A DNA stretch of 37,785 nt from Thermoproteota archaeon (GCA_027491935.1 JAOZGB010000009.1:1-37785), one strand, 5' to 3'. Counted from the first letter of the stretch, positions 17,530 to 27,129 are shown. Program-made: numbers and translations. The notes: a model not told the origin generated them from the letters alone.

Positions 17530-18971
17530 AAGTGGTAACTTTCGGTAAAATCGGGGGAGGATGCGTCGACGGAGATTCCACGATACTTACCAAAGAACAC
17601 GGAAATATAGTTTTTCAAAAACTCTTTGAAAAAATAGTAGGTATCTTTAGACATGAAGTTATAGTTGCAGTGCTTCCTCCGGGTAAGCTTAGGGTGAAAA
17701 GCGTTAATACGGAAAATGGTGAACCTTCGTGGAAAGAGGTTAGGTGTATATGGAGAATACCTGTTAAGGGAGAAGTGTGTAAGGTAGAACTGTCTAATGG
17801 CAACTCGCTATTAACCTCCCGCAGGCATCCCTTTCTGGTAATCAAAGATTCTAAACTTCTATATAAAAAAGCTTATAGATTGAGCAAGAAAGACAGGCTA
17901 TTAAACCCGCTTGAAGGAAAAGCTTCAGAAGTGACAAAAATATTCCGAACGACTGTAGATACATATTTTTACGACCTTACTGTTGACGGATACAACAACT
18001 ATGTTTCATCTGGAATAGTAATTCATAATACAGGATGCACCAGTGTAAGCTTTAACACTGCTGTTTGGCTTTCAAAGCTCTATAACAAAAGAATAGCCTT
18101 TATAGAGGCTGACTTTGGAAGAAATAGTTCCGAATTCCTCTGGGATCCGCTTTTTTTAAAGGCTAGAGAGGAGAGCCCAGGCGATTATCCAACTCTCAGA
18201 GAGTATTTGAATGGATCAGCAGAGCCATGGGAAATAGCGCATGTGAGTAGTAGGTATCCAGAATATAAGAACATAGCCTTTATCCCTGCATCCCAAATAT
18301 TTTCGTCTAAGAAAGACTTATACAAAAACTACCCGAGCTACGAGGAAAAGATGCGGAATCTGATCAAATTTCTCAAATCGAGGTGCGCAGTGATAATAAT
18401 AGATGGGCCAGGAGGAGGGGGGTTTACAGGTATGGCTGACTACTATCTTTTGCTTCCGGTATCAGATGCATTCATACCAGTTCTGGAACCCAATAAACCA
18501 ACAATAAACGCGACTCAGCCTTTAATAGATTTATCAACACTTCTCAAAATAGAATATCCAGCATACATTGTGAATAAAGTCAGGAGAAAGGATCTAAAGG
18601 ACATTAGAGAGATAACAAGGCCTATCAGAAAGTCGGAGGCTCAACCCTGCTTCATAGTTCCATACGACGAAAACATGGAGAAATCTTACAGGATGGGCAT
18701 ACCGATCGCCATACAATACCCCGATTCCAAGGCGTGTAGAGAGATTAGAAGAGTAGCTGAATTCTTGATGGAGGCTAAAACCGGAAGCGAAGCTAAGCGT
18801 AGAGTATCCCTCACACCCCTGATAAACGCGATACTATATGGAAATGCACAGATAAAAACTCTAATATATCAGCTCAAGGAAAAACTGGTCAGTAAAGGAA
18901 GAGTGGACGATGAAATATCTGAAGAGCTGAAGGAGATAGAAAAACTATTAAAGGCTATAGAAAGCCCCTAA
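17526..18971 (+). CDS. ParA/MinD-like P-loop ATPase interrupted by a mini-intein
   Basis: Exteins MKVVTFGKIGGG + TGCTSVSFNTAVWLSKLYNKRIAFIEADFG...AVIIIDGPGGGG...LLLPVSDAFIPVLEPNKPTI...AYIVNKVRR, with SIMIBI/ParA organisation. Confidence 0.8.
   Translation: MKVVTFGKIGGGCVDGDSTILTKEHGNIVFQKLFEKIVGIFRHEVIVAVLPPGKLRVKSVNTENGEPSWKEVRCIWRIPVKGEVCKVELSNGNSLLTSRRHPFLVIKDSKLLYKKAYRLSKKDRLLNPLEGKASEVTKIFRTTVDTYFYDLTVDGYNNYVSSGIVIHNTGCTSVSFNTAVWLSKLYNKRIAFIEADFGRNSSEFLWDPLFLKAREESPGDYPTLREYLNGSAEPWEIAHVSSRYPEYKNIAFIPASQIFSSKKDLYKNYPSYEEKMRNLIKFLKSRCAVIIIDGPGGGGFTGMADYYLLLPVSDAFIPVLEPNKPTINATQPLIDLSTLLKIEYPAYIVNKVRRKDLKDIREITRPIRKSEAQPCFIVPYDENMEKSYRMGIPIAIQYPDSKACREIRRVAEFLMEAKTGSEAKRRVSLTPLINAILYGNAQIKTLIYQLKEKLVSKGRVDDEISEELKEIEKLLKAIESP
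17562..18029 (+). other. Mini-intein (156 aa) inside the ParA-like ATPase
   Basis: Starts CVDGDSTIL (block A, Cys1), SRRHPFLV (block B), TYFYDLTVDGYNNYVSSGIVIHN (blocks F/G) followed by Thr+1; no LAGLIDADG or HNH region. Confidence 0.93.
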
Positions 18972-19008
18972 CAACTAAAATTAATAGTACCACTAAGGGA
19001 TAAATCTT

Positions 19009-19782
19009 GTGGAAGCGATAATCATAAACACGGGTAACGAGCTGTTGACAGGAGAAACCATAAACACCAACGCCTCATGGATAGCTTCAAAGCTGTACCA
19101 CATTGGTATAAAAACTAAAAGGATAATTGTCATCGGGGACAACTGCGAAGAACTTAAAAGAGCGATCGAATGGTCGATGCAGGAAAAACCGGACATATTA
19201 ATCATTACCGGAGGACTCGGCCCAACACACGATGACAGAACAGTAGAGTGCCTATCTAAAGCCCTGAAAACCCCTTTAAAGGTTGACAGGGAGGCTTACA
19301 AGATGATAGTAGAGAAATATAGAGACATAAACCTGCCTCTCACACCCGAAAGAGTAAAAATGGCGAGAATCCCAGTTAATGCAAAGCCGATAAAAAATCC
19401 CGTAGGAGTAGCGCCGGGAATCGAGCTAAAAATAGGTAAAACAACTATTTACGTCCTCCCAGGCGTGCCTAAAGAAATGATGGGGATGATGGAGAAACAC
19501 GTAATTCCCAAACTCGAATTGGAAACAAGAGATATAAGATCTATAACGAAGACAGTCACTATAGATGGAATTCCAGAATCCTCCATAGCCCCCATTCTAA
19601 AGAAAATTCAAGACACATATCGAGGATTAGAAGTAAAAAGCCATCCTATAGGAAGTGAACAAAAACCTAAACTCAAAATAGTTTTTAGACTAATAGGGAA
19701 ACAGTCTTTAAAACCGGAATCTATCGTAGATAACGCTATTAAAAAGTTATGGGAATTATTAGATGAAGCCTCTTCTTCTTAG
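19009..19782 (+). CDS. CinA N-terminal-like / molybdopterin-binding (MoaB/Mog-fold) protein
   Basis: IINTGNELLTGETINTNASWIASKLYHIGI, ITGGLGPTHDDRTVE, VLPGVPKEMMGMMEKHV. Confidence 0.9.
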   Translation: MEAIIINTGNELLTGETINTNASWIASKLYHIGIKTKRIIVIGDNCEELKRAIEWSMQEKPDILIITGGLGPTHDDRTVECLSKALKTPLKVDREAYKMIVEKYRDINLPLTPERVKMARIPVNAKPIKNPVGVAPGIELKIGKTTIYVLPGVPKEMMGMMEKHVIPKLELETRDIRSITKTVTIDGIPESSIAPILKKIQDTYRGLEVKSHPIGSEQKPKLKIVFRLIGKQSLKPESIVDNAIKKLWELLDEASSS

Positions 19783-21087
19783 AAACTCGCCTATGATCTC
19801 CTTAAAAGTGGGTCCTTCGGCCACCTTAACATCATATCTCACGTTATAAATGGGCTTATTTACCTTAACTATATTTGAAAGCTCGATCGGTGTGCCTGAA
19901 ACGACTGCGTCGCAGTCGATCAAGCTAAGCATCTCTTCAAGCATCTTAACCTGTTCATCACTGTACCCTACCGCTGGGATCACAGGGCCCAAGTGACTAT
20001 ACTCCTCATATATCTTTTTGTACTCTCCAACGGCAAATCTTTTAGGATCAACTATCCTAGCACCCCGGCTCTTAGCAAACAGGTAGCCGGCGCCATACGG
20101 CATACCTCCATGTGTCATGGTTGGACCATCCTCCACGACAACTACAGTCTTACCCCTCAGGTCAACATCGCAATCACAGCTTATCACTGACTCTGCTTTG
20201 ATAATTATGGCCTTAGGATTGTATTTTCGAGCATTGTAAATAACCTCTTCTACACCTGCCTGTGGCGCAGAGTTAACCTTGTTCACAACAATAACATCTG
20301 CCATCAGGAAATTAACCATTCCAGGATAATACGAAACCTCATGGCCGGCTCTAAAAGGATCAGCAACAACAAATAAAAGGTCCGGCCTAACGAATGGAAA
20401 GTCGTTATTCCCCCCATCCCATATTATAATATCAGCTATCTCCTCAGCTCTTTTTAAGACCCTCTCATAGTCAACCCCGGCTAGCACGGTAAACCCTGAT
20501 TTCAAAAGGTGCGTAAAATCCTCTCTCTCCTCAACCGTACATTTATACCTATCTAGATCTTCCAATTCCTTTAACTCCATGACAACCTGTTTTGACAAAT
20601 CACCATAAGGCATAGGATGCCTGATTACGGCAACCCTTAAACCTACCTCTTTGATTATACTACTTACTTTCCTCGTGGTCGGACTCTTCCCAGACCCTGT
20701 CCTGACAGCACAGATAGCTATGACGGGCTTTTCCGACTCTAACAAGGTGTCCTTAGGTCCAAGCATCATAAAACTTGCCCCATTAGCCATTGCTATAGAT
20801 GCCTTTTCCATGACGTATGAATGAGAAACATCGCTATAAGAGAAAACTACAAGGTCAACATCGTATTTCTTAATGAGCTTAGGCAACATAGACTCTGGAT
20901 ATATGGGGATGCCATCCGGGTATAGCCTGCCTGCAAGCACAGGCGGATAAATTCTCTTCACATTAAGGGGCAACTGCCCATGTGTAAAACATACTACCTC
21001 GTAACGTTCGTTATCTCTAAAGTAGACGTTAAAATTATGGAAATCTCTCCCAGCTGCTCCCATAATAATAGTCCTTACCCTCTTCAT
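19759..21087 (-). CDS. COG2403 predicted GTPase / cyclic 2,3-diphosphoglycerate synthetase-like
   Basis: IIMGAAGRDFHNFNVYFRDN, AVRTGSGKSPTTRKV (P-loop), VVEDGPTMTHGGMPYGAGY. Confidence 0.82.
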   Translation of the reverse strand: MKRVRTIIMGAAGRDFHNFNVYFRDNERYEVVCFTHGQLPLNVKRIYPPVLAGRLYPDGIPIYPESMLPKLIKKYDVDLVVFSYSDVSHSYVMEKASIAMANGASFMMLGPKDTLLESEKPVIAICAVRTGSGKSPTTRKVSSIIKEVGLRVAVIRHPMPYGDLSKQVVMELKELEDLDRYKCTVEEREDFTHLLKSGFTVLAGVDYERVLKRAEEIADIIIWDGGNNDFPFVRPDLLFVVADPFRAGHEVSYYPGMVNFLMADVIVVNKVNSAPQAGVEEVIYNARKYNPKAIIIKAESVISCDCDVDLRGKTVVVVEDGPTMTHGGMPYGAGYLFAKSRGARIVDPKRFAVGEYKKIYEEYSHLGPVIPAVGYSDEQVKMLEEMLSLIDCDAVVSGTPIELSNIVKVNKPIYNVRYDVKVAEGPTFKEIIGEFLRRRGFI

Positions 21088-21201
21088 CTTTTATCCCAGT
21101 CACATGAGAAATTTAAAATCTTAAACTTAACCCACGTTCCTAAACTAGCCAGGCCACGTTAATTTATTAAATTAAGACATTCCTGTAGCTCAACGATAGA
21201 T

Positions 21202-22650
21202 ATGACAATTAATCTCAAAATAACAAACCCAAAAGTTGAATTTCTACCTCGAAGGGAACTTGAAAAACTCCAGCTAAAAAAACTAAGATACATGCTAAAC
21301 CTAGCATATCATACATCCCCCTATTACCACAGAGTCTTCAAAAAACACGGCCTCAAACCATCAGACATTCAAGGTTTTAAAGACCTAACAAAAATTCCCA
21401 TAACCAAAAGAGAGGAACTAATGAACTCTCCGAAAGACTTCATACTTCAACCCAGAAAGGAACAGCTGACAAAGATACTTCCCAAAAAGAAACTTATCAG
21501 CCTGCTGGTAAAAAAAGCAGTAAACAAGAAAAAAGCGGAGGTTGAGGTTTTAAAGGAATTCTACCCGGTAAGAGTAACTTTCACATCGGGTAGATCAGGC
21601 AATCCAGTGCCGGTCTTTTACACCCACTATGACCTAGACCTATTCAGCGACATAGCTGGCCGTGGAGCCATCATCTCAGGCTCTAAAACAGGTATGGTAG
21701 GGCTAAACCTGTTCCCAAGAGTGATAGATCATTTAGCAGGGTTCCAAGCTGTATTCGCATTTCAAAGCATATTTGCCATACCTGTATCGATCTCGATGAT
21801 GACGGAAAGATCGATCAGAGCCGCTGAAGCATTAGAAGTCCAAGGAATAGCTGGAATACCCAGCTATATCATGTACTGGTTCAGAAGGGCTTTAGAGATG
21901 GGTGTGAAACTCCCCAAAATCCAGGTTCTATTCGTAGCAGGGGAAAGAGTGTCAAAAGGCTGGAGAGAAAAGCTTATGAAATATGCGGAGGAGCTTGGTG
22001 CAGAAGACCTTAAGATAAGAGAAGGATACGGATTAACGGAAGCCAAACATGCCATGCTAGAATGCGAGCTGGACTCCGGATTCCATACATTCCCGGATAT
22101 AGCGATATGGGAGGTGGTAGATGAAAAAACATTCGAACCAGTCGGTGAGGGGGAAAGAGGGGCGATACTATTCACCCATATAGATTATAGAGGAACGATA
22201 TTTCTTAGGTACCTGACAGGAGATATAGCGGAAGGCGGTATAACACATGAAAAATGTCCATACTGCGGTAGAACAGTACCGAGGATACACAGGCCAATCG
22301 GTAGAATGATGGACTACTTGAGAGAACTCCATATAACAAAGGTTAAAGGGACAACAGTGAATCTTAACGCTATTACTGATGTGATAGAAGAAAACGGAAA
22401 TGTAAAAGATTATCAAATTGTCATAGCTAAAGAGGATCCGTCAGACCCGTATTCAAGAGATGTTTTAATAGTAAGAATCGAATGCCACAGCCAAGACGAG
22501 TACGAAAAAACGGCGAGAGAAATCGTTGAAGCTGTTAGAAGCGTTTCCGAAGTTACGCCTATAGTAAAACATGTTGAGGGCCTCTCTGAAATGTTTGTCT
22601 CAGATATTAAAGCCCATAGGGTTGTTGATGAAAGGCCGGTAGAGGCGTAG
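21202..22650 (+). CDS. PaaK-like (phenylacetate-CoA ligase family) adenylate-forming enzyme
   Basis: LAYHTSPYYHRVFKKHGLKPSDIQGFKDLTKIPITKRE, VTFTSGRSGNPVPVFYT, REGYGLTE, YLTGDIAEGG...CPYCGRTVPRIHRPIGRMMDYL. Confidence 0.88.
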   Translation: MTINLKITNPKVEFLPRRELEKLQLKKLRYMLNLAYHTSPYYHRVFKKHGLKPSDIQGFKDLTKIPITKREELMNSPKDFILQPRKEQLTKILPKKKLISLLVKKAVNKKKAEVEVLKEFYPVRVTFTSGRSGNPVPVFYTHYDLDLFSDIAGRGAIISGSKTGMVGLNLFPRVIDHLAGFQAVFAFQSIFAIPVSISMMTERSIRAAEALEVQGIAGIPSYIMYWFRRALEMGVKLPKIQVLFVAGERVSKGWREKLMKYAEELGAEDLKIREGYGLTEAKHAMLECELDSGFHTFPDIAIWEVVDEKTFEPVGEGERGAILFTHIDYRGTIFLRYLTGDIAEGGITHEKCPYCGRTVPRIHRPIGRMMDYLRELHITKVKGTTVNLNAITDVIEENGNVKDYQIVIAKEDPSDPYSRDVLIVRIECHSQDEYEKTAREIVEAVRSVSEVTPIVKHVEGLSEMFVSDIKAHRVVDERPVEA

Positions 22651-22657
22651 AGATGAG

Positions 22658-24088
22658 ATGAAAGAGATAAAGGTGACAGACAAATATACTGGCGAAATAA
22701 TAGCAACATTACATGCGGACTCAAGGGGAGACCTAAAAGAAAAAATAAGAAAGGCGCACATATCATGGCCGAGAGTAAAGAAACTCGAAAGATCGGAGAA
22801 AATAGGCATAATAAGAGAAATAGGTAGAAAACTAAGAGTTAGAAGAAAAGAAATCATTGAAATGCTGATTAGGGAGGCAGGACAGCCTAGAAAATACGCT
22901 GAAAATTTCGAATACAAAAACTCGTACCTTGCAACCCAATTCTACGATTACATGCTAGACCTGGTAGAGGATAGAGAAATAGAGGCGATGACCGGAAGAA
23001 ATATCCTCGTCTTTGAACCGGTGGGTGTCGTAGCCACAATGACCCCCAGAAATGCACCACTAATACTGTCGCTTCATTCATTACTATCATCATTCGGCGC
23101 AGGAAACCCTACGATCCTTAAACCATCAACAGTAACCCCTCTCACAGCAAAAATACTATACGAAATAGCCGTGGAAACAATGCCTGAAGGAACGGTCCAG
23201 TACACCACCACACCTGGAGAACAAGCCGCTTGGGAGTTCATAGAGAATCCGTATGTAGCAGCACTAATAGTCTACAGTAGTAGTCACATAGGAAAGGACA
23301 ACATAATAAAATATGGCAAGTACTTGGAGAAGGAGAAAAAGAAGCTTCTTGGAGGATTTCTAATAGGCGGAAAGTTGATGAAATACATTCCGGAGCTCGC
23401 TGGAAACGACCCACTAATAGTAATGGAAAATGTTAACATCGAAAAAATAGCAAAGTGGACCACAACAATAGCATTTTCAAATTCCGGGCAAATGTGCATT
23501 TCAGCGAAAAGAATTCTCATCCAAAACTCAATATATAAAGAATTCGTGGATAGTATAGTGAAAGAAGTGTCAAAACTAAAAGTTGGAGACCCAAGGGATC
23601 CAGGTACAGATATAGGCCCTATAGGAACTAAGAGAACCCTTGACATCTCAGAGGCACAGCTCAAGGATGCACTCAGGAAAGGCGGAAAAATACTGTACGG
23701 TGGGGAGAGGAACGATCCATTTTACAACCCCACACTCGTAGAACTGGACGGAAAGATGATTTTAAAGCAGGAATGGAACGAAAAACCATTCCTATGGCGT
23801 GAAGAATGCTTCGCCCCAATAAGATCTATAGTGTCCTTTAGCAGCATCGAAGAAGCTGCGAGACTCGCAAACGACTCGAAATATGCACTAAGATGCGCAA
23901 TATATGGCCCGCAAGATGAGTGCATCAAACTTTCAAGAATGATAGATGCAGGAGTGGTAGTCATAAATGAAAACCCACTTTACGCGGACATATTCATGCC
24001 CTTTGGAGGCTACAAAGATTCCGGCATATCAGGAGCTAAATATCTAATCGAGGAGCTCGTAAACAGAAAAATAATACATTTGGGATAA
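22658..24088 (+). CDS. NAD(P)-dependent aldehyde dehydrogenase superfamily protein
   Basis: EPVGVVATMTPRNAP...GAGNPTILKPSTVTP, NSGQMCISAKRILI (catalytic Cys), EECFAPIRSIVSF, PFGGYKDSGI. Confidence 0.92.
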   Translation: MKEIKVTDKYTGEIIATLHADSRGDLKEKIRKAHISWPRVKKLERSEKIGIIREIGRKLRVRRKEIIEMLIREAGQPRKYAENFEYKNSYLATQFYDYMLDLVEDREIEAMTGRNILVFEPVGVVATMTPRNAPLILSLHSLLSSFGAGNPTILKPSTVTPLTAKILYEIAVETMPEGTVQYTTTPGEQAAWEFIENPYVAALIVYSSSHIGKDNIIKYGKYLEKEKKKLLGGFLIGGKLMKYIPELAGNDPLIVMENVNIEKIAKWTTTIAFSNSGQMCISAKRILIQNSIYKEFVDSIVKEVSKLKVGDPRDPGTDIGPIGTKRTLDISEAQLKDALRKGGKILYGGERNDPFYNPTLVELDGKMILKQEWNEKPFLWREECFAPIRSIVSFSSIEEAARLANDSKYALRCAIYGPQDECIKLSRMIDAGVVVINENPLYADIFMPFGGYKDSGISGAKYLIEELVNRKIIHLG

Positions 24089-24092
24089 GATT

Positions 24093-24485
24093 ATGAGTGC
24101 AGATAACCTTTTATCAAAGGCGATAGAACACTTTTCCAAGCATCCAGAGTTCTTTACCGGGATAAAACCTGGTGCCACGATGACTATAACCATAGAAAAT
24201 GTAGGAAGCTACACGGTCAAGGTAGTAGATAAAAACAAGGTGGAGGTAAGAAAAGGCTATGACGAATCATGTGATATAGAATTCATAGTCACGCCAGAAG
24301 CTGAGGAGGAACTCATAAGGCAAAACACGGTTGAAGCCTTCGGGAGACTTCTACTTAAATACTACATTAAACCAGAATACAAGAAGAAAGTAGAGATCAA
24401 GCCGAAAAAATCGATAATTGAGATCTCCAAGAAAGGTTATATTGCGTGGACAGCAAAAATAGGCTTCAAAAAACTCTTAGGATAA
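24093..24485 (+). CDS. SCP2 sterol-carrier-like lipid-binding domain protein
   Basis: 130 aa; TMTITIENVGSYTVKVVDKNKVEVRKGYDESCDIEFIVTPEAEEELIRQ pattern resembles SCP2-like domains; 4 bp after the ALDH. Confidence 0.55.
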   Translation: MSADNLLSKAIEHFSKHPEFFTGIKPGATMTITIENVGSYTVKVVDKNKVEVRKGYDESCDIEFIVTPEAEEELIRQNTVEAFGRLLLKYYIKPEYKKKVEIKPKKSIIEISKKGYIAWTAKIGFKKLLG

Positions 24486-25218
24486 GATAACGTCTAATAC
24501 CATCATCAATATAAAACCAGCCATTAAGCCAAAAGTTGCCCTGCTCTCTACCCCACACCTATGCGTCTCAGGAATCATCTCATCACTAACAACATATATC
24601 ATGGCACCGGCGGCGAATGATAGAGCATAGGGAAGAATGCTAGAGGACAAGCTAACAAGAAAGATCCCTAGAAGCCCTCCGACAGGCTCTACAAGTCCTG
24701 AAAGTGTGGAGTAAAAGAAGGCCTTCCATCTCCCATATCCCATTTTAAATAGGGGAAAAGCCACAGCTGAAACCCTCCGGAATATTCTGTAGGCCGATCC
24801 CTATAGCTAATGCAAGCGCAGCCTTTACGCTACCCAGGCCAAAGCCGACACCTACTGAAACCCCCTCCGGAAAATTGTGTATTGTAATAGCTATAATCAT
24901 AAGCCAGATCTTCCCGATTTTAGAACTTGGCCCCTCATACCCTATAAATCCATGGAAGTGTGGGATCGACTTGTCGGCAACGTTAAAAATAGCCCCTCCG
25001 AGGCTAAACCCGACAATTACAGGTGCAATTCCACCCATCTCTATGGCGGGCATAAGTAAACTGAAAAAACTGGCTGAAAGCATAATTCCGGCTGAAAAAC
25101 CCATAAGCATGTCTAAAACTTCCTGTTTAACATTTCCCATAAGGAGTACAGGTATTGCACCTATACCCGTTGATAGCCCTGCGATTAGACTGGCAAGGAA
25201 GCCGAGCAGTAGTCTCAT
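24477..25218 (-). pseudogene. ZIP-family metal transporter split by an apparent 1-nt frameshift
   Basis: Upstream ORF 24745-25218 ends ...GIGLQNIPEGFSCGFSPI*; downstream ORF 24477-24764 continues MAFPLFKMGYGRWKAFFYSTLSGLVEPVGGLLG. Removing one base near 24768 gives NIPEGFAVAFPLFKMGYGRWKAF, a continuous ZIP sequence. Confidence 0.85.
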
Positions 25219-25264
25219 CCGCTATCAAACTACAGCATAGTTGAATTAGACAGCACCGTTAGTC

Positions 25265-25507
25265 TCACAATACAAGCGCGGTTTCCGTCCTTGTTACGCC
25301 TTCTATAGCGTGGATTTCCCCGATTATCAGGTTCCTCAGGTTTCTTAGGCTGTCAGCCTCCGCGATCGCGATTATATCTATAGGACCTGAAACCTCATCA
25401 ACAGAAACAATACCAGGTATCCTCTTCAGCTTATCTCTAACCTCATCAACCATACCGATCTGGGTTCTGATAAGGATGTAGGCTTTAACCATGTAATCCC
25501 CATCCAT
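25265..25507 (-). CDS. Stand-alone Lrp/AsnC ligand-binding (RAM) domain protein
   Basis: AYILIRTQIGMVDEVRDKLKRIPGIVSVDEVSGPIDIIAIAEADSLRNLRNLI...; no HTH domain. Confidence 0.87.
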   Translation of the reverse strand: MDGDYMVKAYILIRTQIGMVDEVRDKLKRIPGIVSVDEVSGPIDIIAIAEADSLRNLRNLIIGEIHAIEGVTRTETALVL

Positions 25508-25524
25508 GATAGAACTTACTATTT

Positions 25525-27129
25525 TTAAGCTTTCCCCATAGCACCATCTTTAAAACCGTCGCTAACCCTCTTACGTATTATAAGTGCATTCTTTATATCT
25601 ATACCCCGCCACTTGAGGCTGAACCCCGCCGCCTCCAGTACGGGTACATGGTACTCCTCGGGAATACCCATGTCTAACAACGCCCTATAAGCCTCCCCAT
25701 ATGTTATGAACCCTCCCTCCTTAACTACGGCTGAAACCCTTGATGATAGACTTTTATGGATAGCAGTCCCGCCTATAACTAAGTACTCATCCATCTTTTC
25801 CGCCTCCTCCTCCAGTATTCTTAGATCTATATGGCTTCTCCTAGCAGCCATCTTTAAGTCTACTATTTCGCCTTTTAGAACTCTTTTAACGGTTTCCACG
25901 TCTACTTCCTCTGTTCTACTTTCTCTATATTTGGAGAGGGCTTTATAAACCTGTACTGGGGTTATTTTCCCATCATAGTATACAACTTCCATTGGAAGTT
26001 TCTGAAGGGAAGAACAAGCCAGTCTTTTGTCCGCAAAGACTATGATTCTACTCCTGAGCCTCCTTAACTTTTCAATTTTCCTTTTGAGATATTCAGCCGT
26101 CCAAAAACCAACTATTTCAACGTACAGCTCTATACCATTTATCGAAACTTTGAAATCGGGTATAACTATATCCTTTCCTGAAACCAACGGTTCCGGCTCT
26201 CTTTCCACTTTCCACCCCGCCTGTTGGGCGATTCTGTAAAAGTCCCTCTCAACAGCACTATCGAAAGATTCAACTCTAAATCTCCGCTCCGGGAAGAGTT
26301 TTCTCATAGAATCGTCGACGAAAAGTGTTAAGTATTTAGGCCTACCAGAAACTTTCTTCACTACCGAAGCCCTAATACACCAGTTGCTTAGGGAGACTAT
26401 GCTTGGTACAACTTTCGCCATCGCCGTCCCATATCTTGTTGTCATCTTAATTAGCGATGAAGGGCCGTCGAGAACAATCCTCACACTTTTATCTATCCTA
26501 TAAGCCGTATACATCAGCCCCCTATACTTGACATCCCTAAGTAGAGGCTTAATCTCCCACCCGGGTGCTGAGGTTTCAACCGTAAGAGAGGCTGCCTTAA
26601 AAAGTGCGGTCTGCAGGAGGGCCAGATTATACGTTTTGAGAAGTTCTGGGGCATTAATACCCCTAAACTCCCTGACAATTATAGCATCCTCGCTATCCGA
26701 ATACATGGATTCTTCTAGCTCCGATTCTCCCACACCAAGAATTCCGGCGGCCCTCCTCAGAACATCCCCCCTAAGCTTGTCTGACGGTAGAAATCCCCCG
26801 AATAAATTGTTAACAACACTGTAAACAGTCAGTCTAGCCTTTACAGGCTCAACTTTCGAACTTATCCTTTGTAGTCCGCACCTCCGCAGAAGTAGCACGC
26901 TCAACCCCCTGTAGAGCTTGTAATCAACACCTGCAGCTTCATATATCTTTTCTAGGTCCTCCACCCTGCTGCTGAGATCCGATAGGCTCTTTCCGACGCT
27001 GCTTTCAAAAAGGCTTATAAGCCCTTTTGCAACATTCAATTCCACTTTTCTGCCTCTTGCGAATAGTATTAATAGTCTGCCTCCACGCATCCTAGCCCTC
27101 AGTAGGGGGGACGGAAGCATGGCTTCCAC
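25525..27129 (-). CDS. Bax1-like nuclease (DUF790), XPB partner
   Basis: DUF790-type protein immediately downstream of XPB; C-terminal nuclease-like region VIPDFKVSINGIELYVEIVGFWTAEYLKRKIEKLRRLRSRIIVFADKRLAC. Confidence 0.88.
   Translation of the reverse strand: MEAMLPSPLLRARMRGGRLLILFARGRKVELNVAKGLISLFESSVGKSLSDLSSRVEDLEKIYEAAGVDYKLYRGLSVLLLRRCGLQRISSKVEPVKARLTVYSVVNNLFGGFLPSDKLRGDVLRRAAGILGVGESELEESMYSDSEDAIIVREFRGINAPELLKTYNLALLQTALFKAASLTVETSAPGWEIKPLLRDVKYRGLMYTAYRIDKSVRIVLDGPSSLIKMTTRYGTAMAKVVPSIVSLSNWCIRASVVKKVSGRPKYLTLFVDDSMRKLFPERRFRVESFDSAVERDFYRIAQQAGWKVEREPEPLVSGKDIVIPDFKVSINGIELYVEIVGFWTAEYLKRKIEKLRRLRSRIIVFADKRLACSSLQKLPMEVVYYDGKITPVQVYKALSKYRESRTEEVDVETVKRVLKGEIVDLKMAARRSHIDLRILEEEAEKMDEYLVIGGTAIHKSLSSRVSAVVKEGGFITYGEAYRALLDMGIPEEYHVPVLEAAGFSLKWRGIDIKNALIIRKRVSDGFKDGAMGKA

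Noticed and set aside
17274-17654. 126-aa minus-strand ORF across the coiled-coil gene and intein start
   Set aside because: Would conflict with the intein-containing ATPase and its coupled ORF, which are better supported.
17562-18029. Homing endonuclease within the intein
   Set aside because: The ~156-aa insert is accounted for by splicing blocks A/B and F/G, leaving too little sequence for a LAGLIDADG or HNH domain.
22168-23093. Several minus-strand ORFs opposite the PaaK-like and ALDH genes
   Set aside because: Shadow ORFs; the sense strand encodes conserved enzymes with intact motifs.
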